Assembly (NCBI RefSeq): GCF_030410135.1
Contig: NZ_JAUGQQ010000001.1
Coordinates: 1 to 64,000, forward strand
DNA length: 64,000 nucleotides
Direction of reading: 5' to 3'
Source of the DNA: Aequorivita aurantiaca
Lineage (GTDB): Bacteria > Bacteroidota > Bacteroidia > Flavobacteriales > Flavobacteriaceae
Under the pieces are notes generated by a model. That model made no database searches. It saw only the letters and a list, made by a program, of their open reading frames with translations, and was not told the DNA's origin. Positions 41,459 through 51,425 of this stretch are shown here, piece after piece. Position 1 is the stretch's first letter. Each line of letters opens with the position of its first letter. A program made the translations under genes and the position numbers.

Positions 41459-42469
41459 AAATTCAGAGCCAATACCAAATTGGCTTTCAACGTAAATTTT
41501 CTGATTGTGGGCCTCTACAATATGCTTAACAATGGAAAGACCCAAACCGCTTCCGCCCTCCTTTCGGGATCCGCTCTTGTCCACCCGATAGAAGCGCTCA
41601 AAAATCCGTGGCATGTTTTCTTTTAAAATTCCTTCCCCATTATCGGTCACACGAATGAGAACCTTATTTTTGAGTATCTCCTCAATGCCAATTTCAGTTG
41701 TTCCGTCCTGTTTTCCATATTTCAGGGAATTAACGATCAAGTTGGTGATCACCTGCTCTATTCTTTCACGATCCGCGCGCACAGTAATTTCTTCCAAATA
41801 TTCCCTGTCAAAGACTAATGAAATATTCTTTTTGGCGGCTTTCATCTCCAATAAATCGAATATATTCTGAATCAATTCCAGGATATTGAAATTTTCTTTG
41901 TTTAGCACCAGGCCGCCACCTTCCAACTTTGCAATCATATCCAGTTCTTTCACAATATATGTAAGCCTTTCAACACCCTTACTTGCTCTTCGAAGATACT
42001 CTTTTCTTACTTTTTTATCTTTCATGGCGCCATCCAAGAGGGTCAAAATGTAGCTCTGAACCGTGAATAGCGGAGTTTTGAGCTCATGCGAAATATTTCC
42101 CATAAATTCCTTTCGGTAATTTTCGCGAACATTCAGGGTTTCAATTTCAAGCTTTTTTACATTCACGTAGTTCTCAACTTCACGGGTGAGCACCTCCATA
42201 TCTGTCGTTACAGAGGGTTGCGCAAAATCCTTTTCACTGAGAATGCGAACATCTTTGTAGATTTTTTTTATTCGTAAATAAATGAATTTCTCGACCCTAT
42301 ATTGCAGAATAAAAAACGTGAGCAAAAACAAGGCAATGAAGAAAAGAAGTAAATACACGAAAGAGGTTGTTTGCAAAAAATATAAAAATACGCCCATTGC
42401 CAAAGAAGCGCTTGTGGATATGAACAGCGCGGTGGTGGCCGCAAAATTATATTTCTTGGGAAGTTTCAT
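41432..42469 (-). CDS. PhoR-like sensor histidine kinase
   Basis: The product is 345 residues. It has two membrane helices (about residues 12-30 and 34-52), and no large periplasmic loop, so it probably senses within the membrane or cytoplasm. The HisKA phospho-acceptor is FMGNISHELKTPLF. The HATPase_c domain contains VITNLIVNSLKYG, VTDNGEGI and GGSGLGLSIVKH. The stop overlaps the convergent glycosyltransferase gene. It is 6 nt downstream of the response regulator and its probable partner. Confidence 0.95.
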   Translation of the reverse strand: MKLPKKYNFAATTALFISTSASLAMGVFLYFLQTTSFVYLLLFFIALFLLTFFILQYRVEKFIYLRIKKIYKDVRILSEKDFAQPSVTTDMEVLTREVENYVNVKKLEIETLNVRENYRKEFMGNISHELKTPLFTVQSYILTLLDGAMKDKKVRKEYLRRASKGVERLTYIVKELDMIAKLEGGGLVLNKENFNILELIQNIFDLLEMKAAKKNISLVFDREYLEEITVRADRERIEQVITNLIVNSLKYGKQDGTTEIGIEEILKNKVLIRVTDNGEGILKENMPRIFERFYRVDKSGSRKEGGSGLGLSIVKHIVEAHNQKIYVESQFGIGSEFSFTLEKGK

Positions 42470-42475
42470 TCTATT

Positions 42476-43156
42476 TTAAACAACGAATTTATACCCCACC
42501 CCTTTCACGGTCTTAAATTTGTTATCGCCAATTTTCTCGCGAAGTTTACGGATATGCACGTCAATGGTTCTGCCGCCCACTACCACGTCATTACCCCAAA
42601 TGTTTTCTAGAATATCTTCGCGTTTAAAAACTTTTCCGGGCTTGGAAGCGAGCAGTGCCAAAAGCTCAAATTCCTTTCGCGGAAGCAAAATTTCATCTTT
42701 GCCTAGCAAAATTTTATATTCTTCGCGGTTAATTGTTAAGTTGCCAAGTTTTATATTTTCATCTTCCTCTTCTTCCTTAAATCTTCGCAATAGCGCCTTT
42801 ACCTTGCTGACCAGCACTTTTGGTTTAATAGGTTTCGTGATATAATCATCTGCACCCGCTTCAAAACCGGCCATTTGGGAATAATCCTCGCCACGGGCAG
42901 TTAAAAAAGTAATGACGGTTTCTGAAAGCTCGGGGATATTGCGGATTTTCTCACAAGCTTCAATCCCGTCCATTTCGGGCATCATTACATCCATAATGAT
43001 AAGCTGTGGCCGAATCCTTTCGGCTTTGGTTATAGCTTCCATTCCATTTTCGGCAGTGGCCACTTGATATCCTTCAGAGGTGAGATTATAACGGACAATT
43101 TCTAAAATATCCGGTTCGTCATCGACCAACAAAATTGTTATTTCTTTTTTCTTCAT
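42476..43156 (-). CDS. PhoB-like response regulator (OmpR family)
   Basis: The product is 226 residues. The receiver domain carries DDEPDILEIV and the phospho-acceptor Asp in LIIMDVMMPEMDG. The C-terminal winged helix contains FELLALLASKPGKVFKREDI and GGRTIDVHIRKLREKIG. It regulates genes together with the adjacent histidine kinase. The likely promoter is in the 226-bp gap upstream, shared with the divergent T9SS cargo gene. Confidence 0.95.
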   Translation of the reverse strand: MKKKEITILLVDDEPDILEIVRYNLTSEGYQVATAENGMEAITKAERIRPQLIIMDVMMPEMDGIEACEKIRNIPELSETVITFLTARGEDYSQMAGFEAGADDYITKPIKPKVLVSKVKALLRRFKEEEEDENIKLGNLTINREEYKILLGKDEILLPRKEFELLALLASKPGKVFKREDILENIWGNDVVVGGRTIDVHIRKLREKIGDNKFKTVKGVGYKFVV

Positions 43157-43349
43157 ATAAAAATTAAAAACCCTTTTATGTGTTCAAAGATACTATTATT
43201 TAACAACCGAAAAGTTTAGCACACTTATTGTTAACTGTGGCATAACGTTTTAATAACATACATAATTTTTATAAAAAAAGAACTCCAAAATTTATCATTA
43301 ATCTAACATTAAACATTGGCATCACTTTTTTATAACCCAAACATTTATA

Positions 43350-43357
43350 TATCTTTG
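43350..43357 (+). promoter_or_regulatory. -7 element of the T9SS cargo gene
   Basis: TATCTTTG matches TAnnTTTG and lies 25 bp before ATG 43383. No TTG is visible at the proper spacing. Confidence 0.4.
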
Positions 43358-43382
43358 CAGAACAATTATTAAACAATTACTG

Positions 43383-44360
43383 ATGAAAAAAATTACTTTA
43401 TTTGCGGCCCTTTTATGTGGTGCCGTTTCTTTTGCCCAAGTTGCGGGAACCAGTTTCGAGGAGCCAGAGGCGCTTTCCGGAAAATATACCGACGTGGGCG
43501 ATCCCAATGTAGCTCATGATTTGGTGAACAACGCTGGCGAACCAATTGTAGATTTTACCTCTACTGGCGGCGAATTGGGCTTTAACGCAACTTATACTCC
43601 TTATGACACTCCCGATGTAGGTTTGACCGATGGAGATTTTGTGGGCGTTACAGATTTCACACCTTCACCGACAGTTATGTTTACGGACGGCTCCAAAGGA
43701 TACCAAATGAACGATATTGACGGAAATATGATCCTAACTTTCGATCAGGTGGACTTAACCGGAGTTTCTTCACCTGCTGTATCCATCGATTTTTTATTGT
43801 CTATTAATGACACTCCAGCCAACGGAAATTATGAAGGGGATGGAACCGTTAACGAATCGGGCTCCGACAGGTTGCGTATTTATGTGAGAGACCTTACAAA
43901 CAGTACTGAAATCGACCTTTTCAATTCAACAGGAACGGACCTTGATGACTTGGTGCCTTTTGATGCAGGATCTGGAGAATATCAACTACAGTGGCAGAAC
44001 GCAATGGTAAACCTTTCTGCGGGAAGCACGGTTCAATTGGTTATTGAAGGCAGAACGAACGCAAGTGCGGAATCTTTTTGGTTCGACAATATTGAGTTTT
44101 TAGGCGCAATTGGCGTAAATGAGTTTTCTGCTGATCAATTTGCAGTTTATCCAAACCCTGCTATAAAAGGTTATGTGAATATTTCATCAAAAGTGAGCGG
44201 CGCAAAGAACATCTCAATTTTTGACGTTCTTGGAAAACAAGTTGTAAAAACTACTTTGAATGGCGATAAATTGGATATTTCAGCTTTAAATAGCGGAGTT
44301 TATATCTTAAAAATTGAACAAGGAAAAACTTCAGCTACCAAAAAATTGGTTGTGAAGTAA
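43383..44360 (+). CDS. Secreted T9SS cargo protein with C-terminal sorting domain
   Basis: The product is 325 residues. The signal peptide is MKKITLFAALLCGAVSFAQ. A beta-rich jellyroll-like domain (about 20-240) ends with SFWFDNIEF, and the last ~75 residues form the type A sorting domain: FAVYPNPAIKGYVNISSK, ISIFDVLGKQVVKTTL, and LNSGVYILKIEQGK ... KKLVVK. It is exported across the outer membrane by the type IX machinery and anchored or released. The binding target of the jellyroll domain is unknown. It is monocistronic with a clear terminator. Confidence 0.93.
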   Translation: MKKITLFAALLCGAVSFAQVAGTSFEEPEALSGKYTDVGDPNVAHDLVNNAGEPIVDFTSTGGELGFNATYTPYDTPDVGLTDGDFVGVTDFTPSPTVMFTDGSKGYQMNDIDGNMILTFDQVDLTGVSSPAVSIDFLLSINDTPANGNYEGDGTVNESGSDRLRIYVRDLTNSTEIDLFNSTGTDLDDLVPFDAGSGEYQLQWQNAMVNLSAGSTVQLVIEGRTNASAESFWFDNIEFLGAIGVNEFSADQFAVYPNPAIKGYVNISSKVSGAKNISIFDVLGKQVVKTTLNGDKLDISALNSGVYILKIEQGKTSATKKLVVK

Positions 44361-44383
44361 TTTGATATTATATATTTATTAAA

Positions 44384-44410
44384 GGCTCCTGTTTCGGCAG
44401 GAGCTTTTTT
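44384..44410 (+). terminator. Intrinsic terminator of the T9SS cargo gene
   Basis: GGCTCCTG pairs with CAGGAGCT around TTTCGG and runs into T6, 24 nt after the stop codon. Confidence 0.85.
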
Positions 44411-44450
44411 ATTTAATTATTTTTGAAGGAAATTTTAAATATTGAAAAAT

Positions 44451-45425
44451 ATGCTGGAAAAGCAAGTTTTTGAGATAAACACTCCTGCAGAATTCGAACA
44501 TCTTGCCTTGGAGGTGTTCCGTTTTCAATATGAAAATGTTGCGGTTTATCGAACCTTTTGCGAACTTTTAGGCATTGAAATTTCCGCAGTTAAAAACATT
44601 GAAAAAATTCCATTCTTACCAATTCAGTTTTTCAAGAACAAAAAAATAATTTCCGAAAAATTAGCTGCGCAATACATTTTTAAAAGCAGTGGAACTACGG
44701 GGAGCAACACGAGCAATCACTATGTTGCCGATATAAGGATATATGAAAAAAGTTTTCTTTCAGCCTTCCAAAAACAGTACGGAAATCCTTCAGATTATGC
44801 CATCTTGGCGTTGCTTCCTTCCTATTTGGAACGCGAAGGATCTTCCCTGATTTATATGGTGGAAAGTCTGATCGCAAAAAGCAGCAATCCCGAAAGCGGA
44901 TTTTATTTAAACAACACGCAGGCGCTAATCGAAAAATTGCACAATTTGGAAAGTAATGGTCAAAAAACCATTTTAATAGGCGTCTCGTATGCCTTGTTGG
45001 ATTTGATTGAAAAGAACCAATTCTGCCTCAAGAATACGATAGTTATGGAAACCGGCGGAATGAAAGGAAGACGTAAGGAAATGATTAAAAAAGAAATGCA
45101 CGAAATCTTAAAAAAAGGATTCGGTGTGCAAGAAATCCATAGCGAATATGGAATGACCGAATTACTCTCCCAAGCCTATTCAACGGGCAACGGAATTTTT
45201 TCTTGTCCGCCATGGATGAAGGCTCTGGTTCGTGATACGGAAGATGCGCGAACGTTTACTATCGGTAAAACTGGCGGCTTGAATATTATTGATTTGGCCA
45301 ATCTATATTCTTGTGCTTTCATTGCCACCCAGGATTTGGGGAAGGTTTTTCCAAATGGCGATTTTGAAGTTTTAGGCCGTTTCGACGCCAGCGATATTCG
45401 GGGATGCAACCTTATGGTTTTGTAG
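44451..45425 (+). CDS. LuxE/PaaK-type acyl-activating protein
   Basis: The product is 324 residues from ATG 44451. The adenylation-type motif YIFKSSGTTGSNTSNHY and the downstream HSEYGMTELLSQAY align with the acyl-protein synthetase / LuxE family, which activates acyl groups with ATP. FKSSGTTGS is the nucleotide-binding loop. In flavobacteria such genes usually sit near surface polysaccharide or lipid genes; here neighbours offer no clear pathway. A bidirectional terminator separates it from tyrS. Confidence 0.82.
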   Translation: MLEKQVFEINTPAEFEHLALEVFRFQYENVAVYRTFCELLGIEISAVKNIEKIPFLPIQFFKNKKIISEKLAAQYIFKSSGTTGSNTSNHYVADIRIYEKSFLSAFQKQYGNPSDYAILALLPSYLEREGSSLIYMVESLIAKSSNPESGFYLNNTQALIEKLHNLESNGQKTILIGVSYALLDLIEKNQFCLKNTIVMETGGMKGRRKEMIKKEMHEILKKGFGVQEIHSEYGMTELLSQAYSTGNGIFSCPPWMKALVRDTEDARTFTIGKTGGLNIIDLANLYSCAFIATQDLGKVFPNGDFEVLGRFDASDIRGCNLMVL

Positions 45426-45540
45426 GGAAAAGTTTAACACAAAAACTTCAAGATTAATGCGTAAGGTATTCGGAAATACATCGACCAAACCATTGTGAAA
45501 AAGTGATGATTTTTCATAATTTGGTTGGTTAGTTAATCGA

Positions 45541-45579
45541 AAAATCCCCGTGCAACTTTTGCAGGGGATTTTTTTTATT
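45541..45579. terminator. Bidirectional terminator between the LuxE-like gene and tyrS
   Basis: AATCCCC-G-TGCA pairs with TGCA-GGGGATT and is flanked by an A run on the left and a T run on the right. It can serve both convergent genes. Confidence 0.8.
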
Positions 45580-45593
45580 TGGAAAATACGTGG

Positions 45594-46892
45594 CTATACA
45601 GCTTTTATAACAAAGTAATTCCTCCTGCCCCGCTGTAACAGCACAAATTGTCCGTTGATCAAATCCTTTTCTGAAACGGTATAATTTTCAGAAACCTTTT
45701 CTTTATTAACGGCAATAGAATTTTCTTTTAAAGCGCGGCGAGCTTCACCGTTGGATTTTAAAAATCCAGTTTTTTCGGCCAATGCTGCAATAATATCTAG
45801 CCCTTCAATAATTTCCGCTTTAGAAATTTCTGCCTGCGGAACTCCTTCAAACACATCGAGAAAGGTTTTATCATCCAACGTTTTCAGGTCTTCCGAAGTG
45901 GAATTGCCAAATAATATATCAGATGCTCTAACAGCCTTTTCAAAATCCTCCGTGCTATGAACTGTTGTAGTAACCTCTTGTGCCAATCGTTTTTGAAGCA
46001 ATCGTAAATGTGGTGCCTTTTTGTGTTCCGCTATCAAATTCTCAATCGTTTCCCTATCCAAAAAAGTGAAAATCTTGACATATTTTTCAGCATCATCATC
46101 ACTACTGTTCACCCAATATTGATAAAATCTATAGGGAGAAGTTCTATTGGCATCCAACCACACATTACCTCCTTCACTTTTTCCGAACTTACTTCCATCA
46201 CTTTTTGTAATTAACGGACATGTTAGCGCGTAACCCTTTCCACCAGCGACTCTTCTAATGAGTTCGGTTCCTGTGGTTATATTGCCCCATTGGTCACTTC
46301 CGCCCATTTGAAGGGTACAATTTTGATTTCTATATAGGTGAAGAAAATCGTAACCTTGAATTAACTGATAGGTAAATTCCGTAAATGAAAGACCATCGGC
46401 ACTTTCACCGGTAAGTCGGGATTTTACTGAATCCTTGGCCATCATATAGTTCACGGTTATGTGCTTGCCAACATTTCGAATAAAATCCAAAAATGAAAAT
46501 TCTTTCATCCAATCATAATTATTCACCAAAAGAGCCTGGTTTTCAGCTCCGGAAGTGAAATCCAGAAATTGTGAAAGTTGATTTTTTACACATTCCTGAT
46601 TGTGGCGCAGCGTAGTCTCATCCAGCAAGTTACGTTCCGTGCCTTTTCCTGAAGGATCGCCAATCATTCCCGTTGCACCGCCCACTAGAGCCACCGGTCT
46701 GTGCCCACAGCGCTGGTAGAAGGAAAGTAGCATTATAGGCACCAAGTTACCTATATGCAACGAATCTGCCGTGGGATCAAAACCCACATATGCCGATCGC
46801 ATGGTTTCCATTAGGTGCGCTTCGGTTTCGGGCATTACGTCGTGAATCATGCCACGCCATTGTAATTCTTCAATGAAATTTTTCAGTTCCAT
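45594..46892 (-). CDS. tyrS: Tyrosyl-tRNA synthetase
   Basis: The product is 432 residues. Class I signatures are [11 protein letters not shown] (HIGH) and [12 protein letters not shown] (KMSKS variant KFGKS), with the tyrosine pocket [14 protein letters not shown] and [11 protein letters not shown]-terminal S4 domain ([20 protein letters not shown]) is present. It charges tRNA-Tyr. It is monocistronic with a promoter at 46939-46968. Confidence 0.97.
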   Translation of the reverse strand: MELKNFIEELQWRGMIHDVMPETEAHLMETMRSAYVGFDPTADSLHIGNLVPIMLLSFYQRCGHRPVALVGGATGMIGDPSGKGTERNLLDETTLRHNQECVKNQLSQFLDFTSGAENQALLVNNYDWMKEFSFLDFIRNVGKHITVNYMMAKDSVKSRLTGESADGLSFTEFTYQLIQGYDFLHLYRNQNCTLQMGGSDQWGNITTGTELIRRVAGGKGYALTCPLITKSDGSKFGKSEGGNVWLDANRTSPYRFYQYWVNSSDDDAEKYVKIFTFLDRETIENLIAEHKKAPHLRLLQKRLAQEVTTTVHSTEDFEKAVRASDILFGNSTSEDLKTLDDKTFLDVFEGVPQAEISKAEIIEGLDIIAALAEKTGFLKSNGEARRALKENSIAVNKEKVSENYTVSEKDLINGQFVLLQRGRRNYFVIKAV

Positions 46893-46938
46893 TTTTTGTA
46901 AATATTTTAAATTAATTCTGGTTTGGTGAACAGCGCTG

Positions 46939-46968
46939 CAAAGATAGGCTTATGGTTTAAAGATTCAA
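46939..46968 (-). promoter_or_regulatory. Bacteroidota-type promoter for tyrS
   Basis: On the minus strand TTG (46968-46966) lies 19 bp from TATCTTTG (46946-46939), a good match to the -33/-7 consensus, 47 bp before the tyrS ATG. Confidence 0.6.
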
Positions 46969-47036
46969 GGCAAAGAAGTTGATTTTCCTCATCGATTGGA
47001 TTAAGGATTCAATTTCATTTTGAGTATTTTCGCCAA

Positions 47037-48041
47037 ATGATTTTAGTAACCGGCGGTACTGGCTTGGTGGGTTCCCATTTGTTGTATTTCCTTGTAAAGG
47101 AAAACGAGCGGGTGCGCGCAATCCATAGGGAAAACAGTGATATTACTTCTGTGAAAAAAGTATTTGCACTTTACACGTCCGAAGTAGATTCGCTTTTCAA
47201 CAAAATTGAATGGTTTCAGGCCAGCATTACAGATATTCCTGCGTTATCAGTGGCATTTAGGGACATTTCAAAAGTATATCATTGTGCTGCAATAATTTCC
47301 TTCGATCCGTCCAAATATAAAATTCTAAAAAAAATAAATGTTGAAGGCACCGCAAATATTGTGAACCTTTGCCTAACGCAGGATGTTGAAAAACTTTGTT
47401 ATGTTAGTTCCGTAGCTACTTTAGGCAGCAATATAGACGATCAGTTGATTTCTGAGGAAAGCCCATGGAATCCGGATGAAAAAAACAACGTTTATGCCAT
47501 TACCAAATATGCCGCTGAAATGGAGGTCTGGCGTGGCTCACAGGAAGGCTTGAAAGTTGTTATAGTGAATCCCGGTGTTATTTTGGGCAGTGGTCCAAAA
47601 GATGGGGGAAGTGGCGTTATTATATCTTTGGCGGCCAATGGAATTCCGTTTTATCCTTTCGGGGCAATGGGAATTGTTGACGTTCAAGATGTGGCAAAGG
47701 CAATGGTACAACTAATGGATTCCGAAATTCATAATGAACAATTCATATTGGTGGGCGAAAATATAACCTATAAATCCTTACTTTCTAAATTAGCCAAATT
47801 GTTCGGCAACAAACCGCCAACCATAAAATTATCGAAAAGAATTATGCTTTTTGTGAGCGGGATGGATTGGCTTATCAATTTAATTTTCAAAACCGAGAGA
47901 AAAATAATAAAAGCAAATGTGAAATCAATGTTCGCAATATCGCTCTACGATTCAAATAAAATAAAGAATGCAATAAATTTCCACTATACTTCAACCCAAC
48001 AAACCTTAGAAAGAATTGTAAAGGAAAAAAGAAAAAATTAA
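47037..48041 (+). CDS. NAD-dependent epimerase/dehydratase (SDR family)
   Basis: The product is 334 residues. An N-terminal Rossmann fold with MILVTGGTGLVGSHLLYFLV (TGGxGxVG), the IISFDPSKYKI segment and the active-site YAITKYAAEMEVW (YxxxK) place it in extended SDRs. Members act on nucleotide sugars or related compounds; the substrate is unknown. The stop overlaps the convergent DUF4296 gene by 4 nt. Confidence 0.88.
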   Translation: MILVTGGTGLVGSHLLYFLVKENERVRAIHRENSDITSVKKVFALYTSEVDSLFNKIEWFQASITDIPALSVAFRDISKVYHCAAIISFDPSKYKILKKINVEGTANIVNLCLTQDVEKLCYVSSVATLGSNIDDQLISEESPWNPDEKNNVYAITKYAAEMEVWRGSQEGLKVVIVNPGVILGSGPKDGGSGVIISLAANGIPFYPFGAMGIVDVQDVAKAMVQLMDSEIHNEQFILVGENITYKSLLSKLAKLFGNKPPTIKLSKRIMLFVSGMDWLINLIFKTERKIIKANVKSMFAISLYDSNKIKNAINFHYTSTQQTLERIVKEKRKN

Positions 48042-48469
48042 AGTAAACTATCTTTGGCAGGCATTATTGACGCGCCATTTTCGTCAATTGAGGTATTATT
48101 ATTGCCATTTTTTAGACGTTCCTTTTCCCAGATACTGTCCATTTTTTTCTGCTTCGCCGAAAGTTGCGTTTCCACTTTTTGAATTATTTCCATATAAGTA
48201 TTTACATCCGCGGCATAATAGGCGTTGCTTTGTGCAAACTGCAAACTATCGATCCCAAATTTGGCATATACCAAAGAATCCATTTTCACACCTTTGTTCG
48301 TGATGGTTTTGTTGTCAATACTTCGCGCGGCATTGTCTAAATAGGTTTCCATCAGTATCGCGGCCATTTTATCTTTCGGAATCAGATTTCTTGGTTTTTC
48401 CGGTTGCCTTACATCTTGGCAAGCAACCAAAAACGAAATAGAAAACACTAAAGGAATTATGAGCCTCAT
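48038..48469 (-). CDS. DUF4296 lipoprotein
   Basis: The product is 143 residues. MRLIIPLVFSISFLVAC is a lipoprotein signal. The DUF4296 body follows: KDKMAAILMETYLDNAARS, YAKFGIDSLQFAQSNAYYAA and VNTYMEIIQKVETQL. The function is unknown. Its ATG overlaps the pyrC stop by 4 nt, so it is expressed with dihydroorotase. Confidence 0.88.
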   Translation of the reverse strand: MRLIIPLVFSISFLVACQDVRQPEKPRNLIPKDKMAAILMETYLDNAARSIDNKTITNKGVKMDSLVYAKFGIDSLQFAQSNAYYAADVNTYMEIIQKVETQLSAKQKKMDSIWEKERLKNGNNNTSIDENGASIMPAKDSLL

Positions 48470-49809
48470 GGTCTGTTAAAAGTAAGTCGTTCGGGATTGC
48501 TTTTGTTCGGAAATTTGGAATTTTCATAAACCAAAATTCCATTGACAAAAGTATGCGTAACTCGTGATTTAAATATGGTTCCCTCAAAAGGTGACCATCC
48601 ACATTTGTACAGTAAATTTTCCTTCTTAACACTCCAAGGAGAGTTTAGATCCACCAAAACCAAATCTGCTTTATATCCTTTTCGGATATACCCTCGTTCT
48701 TTAATTTGAAAAAGGATTGCCGGATTGTGTGCGGTTTTCTCCACTATTTTTTCCAAAGAAATTTTCCCGCGATGGTACATTTCCAACAACGCTACCAATG
48801 CATGCTGCACCAACGGCCCGCCGGACGGTGCATTAAGATAGTTGTTGTTTTTTTCTTCCAACGTATGTGGCGCATGGTCAGTAGCAATCACGTCAATTCG
48901 GTCATCAAGTAACGCCTTCAGCAGGGCATTCCTGTCCTTTTCAGTTTTAACCGCAGGATTCCATTTTATTTTGGTGCCCTTGGTTTTATAGTCCTCATCG
49001 GTAAACCACAAATGGTGAATGCAGACCTCTGCGGTTATTTTCTTGTCCGCAAGAGATTTTTTATTGCTGAAAAGATGTGTCTCCTTTTCCGTGGAAACAT
49101 GAAAAACATGAAGGCGCGCACCAGTTTTTTCGGCAAGTTTAATCGCTTTCGAAGAGGAAATATAACACGCCTCTTCCGAGCGGATTTTTGGGTGAAGTTC
49201 CACCGGAATATTTTCACCATATTCAGCCCTGTATTTTTCAAGATTGGCTTGGATAGTAGCTTCATCTTCACAATGAGCAGAAATGAGCAATTTGGTTTTG
49301 CTAAAGATTTCCTCCAGAATTTTAGGATCGTCCACTAACATATTGCCTGTGGAAGATCCCAGAAACAGTTTTAGTCCGGCCACTTTTTGTGGGTCAACTT
49401 TTAATATTTCCTCTAAGTTATTGTTGGTGCCCCCAAACATGAAAGAATAGTTGGCCCAGGAGGTTTTTGCGGCAATGGCGAATTTTTCTTCGAGCAATTC
49501 AATGGTTGTAGCTTGCGGCACAGTGTTGGGCATTTCTATAAAAGAAGTAATTCCACCGGCAACCGCAGCTTTTGATTCAGATTCAATGGTGGCTTTATGA
49601 GTTAGTCCTGGCTCGCGAAAGTGAACTTGATCATCAATCATGCCCGGTAACAAATAGCTTCCGTCCGCATCAATCACTTTTGTTTCAGCCGATTTCATGC
49701 TGATGGATTCAGAAATTTCAGCAATCCGACCGTCCTGCACGAGCACGTCGCCTTTTACTATTTCTCCTTCATTTACAATATTGGCATTCTTTATTAAAAC
49801 TGACTTCAT
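48466..49809 (-). CDS. pyrC: Dihydroorotase
   Basis: The product is 447 residues. The amidohydrolase fold shows IDDQVHFREPGLTHKATIES near the N-terminus, FIEMPNTVPQ and the metal-binding ATDHAPHTLEEK near the C-terminus. The usual HxH motif reads Q-V-H; I recall that this substitution is general in Bacteroidota dihydroorotases rather than a local defect. It closes the pyrimidine ring (carbamoyl aspartate to dihydroorotate). It is downstream of the polyprenol-phosphate glycosyltransferase gene and upstream of DUF4296. Confidence 0.93.
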   Translation of the reverse strand: MKSVLIKNANIVNEGEIVKGDVLVQDGRIAEISESISMKSAETKVIDADGSYLLPGMIDDQVHFREPGLTHKATIESESKAAVAGGITSFIEMPNTVPQATTIELLEEKFAIAAKTSWANYSFMFGGTNNNLEEILKVDPQKVAGLKLFLGSSTGNMLVDDPKILEEIFSKTKLLISAHCEDEATIQANLEKYRAEYGENIPVELHPKIRSEEACYISSSKAIKLAEKTGARLHVFHVSTEKETHLFSNKKSLADKKITAEVCIHHLWFTDEDYKTKGTKIKWNPAVKTEKDRNALLKALLDDRIDVIATDHAPHTLEEKNNNYLNAPSGGPLVQHALVALLEMYHRGKISLEKIVEKTAHNPAILFQIKERGYIRKGYKADLVLVDLNSPWSVKKENLLYKCGWSPFEGTIFKSRVTHTFVNGILVYENSKFPNKSNPERLTFNRP

Positions 49810-49874
49810 TGTTGTATTTAAATTCTTCTTTTAAAAATTATGGATATTATTGGGGCATGTTTCTTTTTCAAAAT

Positions 49875-50624
49875 TTAATGAAAAGAGGTTCTATTGAAAT
49901 TTTTTCTGTTGAAAACACTATTGAATTTCATTGCAATCACTCCAAAAATCGCTTCGGAAATTATGCCGGAACTCATCTTGGATTCTCCCTTTGTGCGATC
50001 TGTAAAGATTACCGGGACCTCCTTTATCTTGAAATTGCTTAAATGGGTTTTGAACTTCATTTCAATTTGAAAGGCGTAGCCCACAAAACGTATGTTGTTT
50101 AAGTTTATTCTTTCCAATACGTTTCTTTTGTAACATATAAACCCGGCGGTAGTGTCATAAATATCGAGCCTCATAATTAACCGAACATATTTTGATGCCA
50201 ACCACGACATCAAAACGCGGCTCATTGGCCAGTTTACCACATTTACACCCTTCACATAGCGGGACCCAATAGCCATATCATTTCCATCCTTGTGACAGGC
50301 GTTGAACAGGCGTATCAAATCATTTGGATTGTGGGAAAAGTCAGCATCCATTTCAAAAATATAATCATATTCTTTTTCGAGGGCCCATTTGAATCCCGCG
50401 ATATACGCAGATCCCAGGCCATCCTTTTCTTTGCGATTTAGAATAAACAACCGGTTAGGGTAGGTTTTAAAGTTTGCTTCCACAGCTCGGGCCGTGCCAT
50501 CGGGTGAGTTGTCATCTACAACTAGCACGTGAAATTCGCGCTGTAATGAAAAAACAGTTCGCAGTAGCCGCTCAATATTTTCAATTTCATTATAGGTTGG
50601 CACCACAACTACCGCCTTGCACAT
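49875..50624 (-). CDS. Polyprenol-phosphate mannosyl/glucosyltransferase-like GT2
   Basis: The product is 249 residues. The GT2 motifs are VVVPTYNEIENIERLLRTVF, VVDDNSPDGTARAVE and the DxD in EMDADFSHNP. The C-terminal part (SKYVRLIMRLDIYDTTAGFI, FQIEMKFKTHLSNF) matches dolichol-phosphate mannose synthase-like enzymes without a membrane anchor. They charge polyprenyl phosphate for periplasmic glycosylation. It is first gene of a unit with pyrC (65-nt gap). Confidence 0.9.
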   Translation of the reverse strand: MCKAVVVVPTYNEIENIERLLRTVFSLQREFHVLVVDDNSPDGTARAVEANFKTYPNRLFILNRKEKDGLGSAYIAGFKWALEKEYDYIFEMDADFSHNPNDLIRLFNACHKDGNDMAIGSRYVKGVNVVNWPMSRVLMSWLASKYVRLIMRLDIYDTTAGFICYKRNVLERINLNNIRFVGYAFQIEMKFKTHLSNFKIKEVPVIFTDRTKGESKMSSGIISEAIFGVIAMKFNSVFNRKNFNRTSFH

Positions 50625-50739
50625 ACAGCTGTTTTAGCGCAAATGTACCTTTTTTTGAATAAATAAATGTGAAGTAAAATCTAATTCCTGGGGCAAAAAG
50701 GAATTTTATTTTCCAGTACCTTTACCAAAAAAATTAGGA

Positions 50740-51393
50740 GTGGAATATAGTGAAAACCATATTGTAGCAACAGATTGGGCCACCTATTTGCTACTGGCCT
50801 GTTTCATTCTTTTCGCACTATCAAAGTATTTTTATCCGAAAAGATTTCACGAATTTTCTCTATTGCCCATCACCAATCAATATTTTTTTGTACACGGTAA
50901 GAACGACGAGCTGAACCATCCGTTTAACCTCATGCTTTTTGTTGCACAGATTGTTTGTGTATCCATATTTATTTATTTGATGTTTCAGGTTTACGATCCT
51001 TCCGAGGTTGAAACCAATGAATGGCTGTTTGTTCAAATTTGCTCGGGCTATAGCTTTTTCATTCTTATAAAATTTTCCTTCGAAAAAATTGTGGGGAATA
51101 TTTTTTCCATCGACGCACTTATCAATAATTATTTGTACCAAAAGCTTAGCTATCGAAATTTTCTGGGTATTTTGTTTTTTATTGGCAACCTGCTTTTCCT
51201 TTATGCCGTCCCTCCCACGGCGCTTGCACTCCTTCTTTTTGGAGGCGGCGCCCTCGCTCTCAACGGTATTGCACTGTTGTACAGTTATAAGAAAAATGGA
51301 AAATTAATATTCACTAATTTCTTCTATTTTATTTTGTATCTTTGCGCACTTGAAATTGCACCCTATATTATCCTTTACAAGGCGTTTGTCTAG
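50740..51393 (+). CDS. DUF4271 membrane protein
   Basis: The product is 217 residues from GTG 50740, preceded by AGGAG, a rare clear ribosome-binding site in this window. It has five or six hydrophobic segments (for example YLLLACFILFALSKYFYPKR and FIYLMFQVYDP). DUF4271 genes generally precede hemD in flavobacteria, as here (32-nt gap). The function is unknown. A TATCTTTG element (51337-51344) inside its end might serve hemD. Confidence 0.88.
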   Translation: MEYSENHIVATDWATYLLLACFILFALSKYFYPKRFHEFSLLPITNQYFFVHGKNDELNHPFNLMLFVAQIVCVSIFIYLMFQVYDPSEVETNEWLFVQICSGYSFFILIKFSFEKIVGNIFSIDALINNYLYQKLSYRNFLGILFFIGNLLFLYAVPPTALALLLFGGGALALNGIALLYSYKKNGKLIFTNFFYFILYLCALEIAPYIILYKAFV

Positions 51394-51425
51394 TTGGATA
51401 TTATTATAAAAAATCAGGAAAATAT

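Noticed and set aside
48466-49809. Inactivated dihydroorotase because HxH reads QxH
   Set aside because: As I recall the same substitution is general in Bacteroidota dihydroorotases, so it is a lineage feature and not a local defect.
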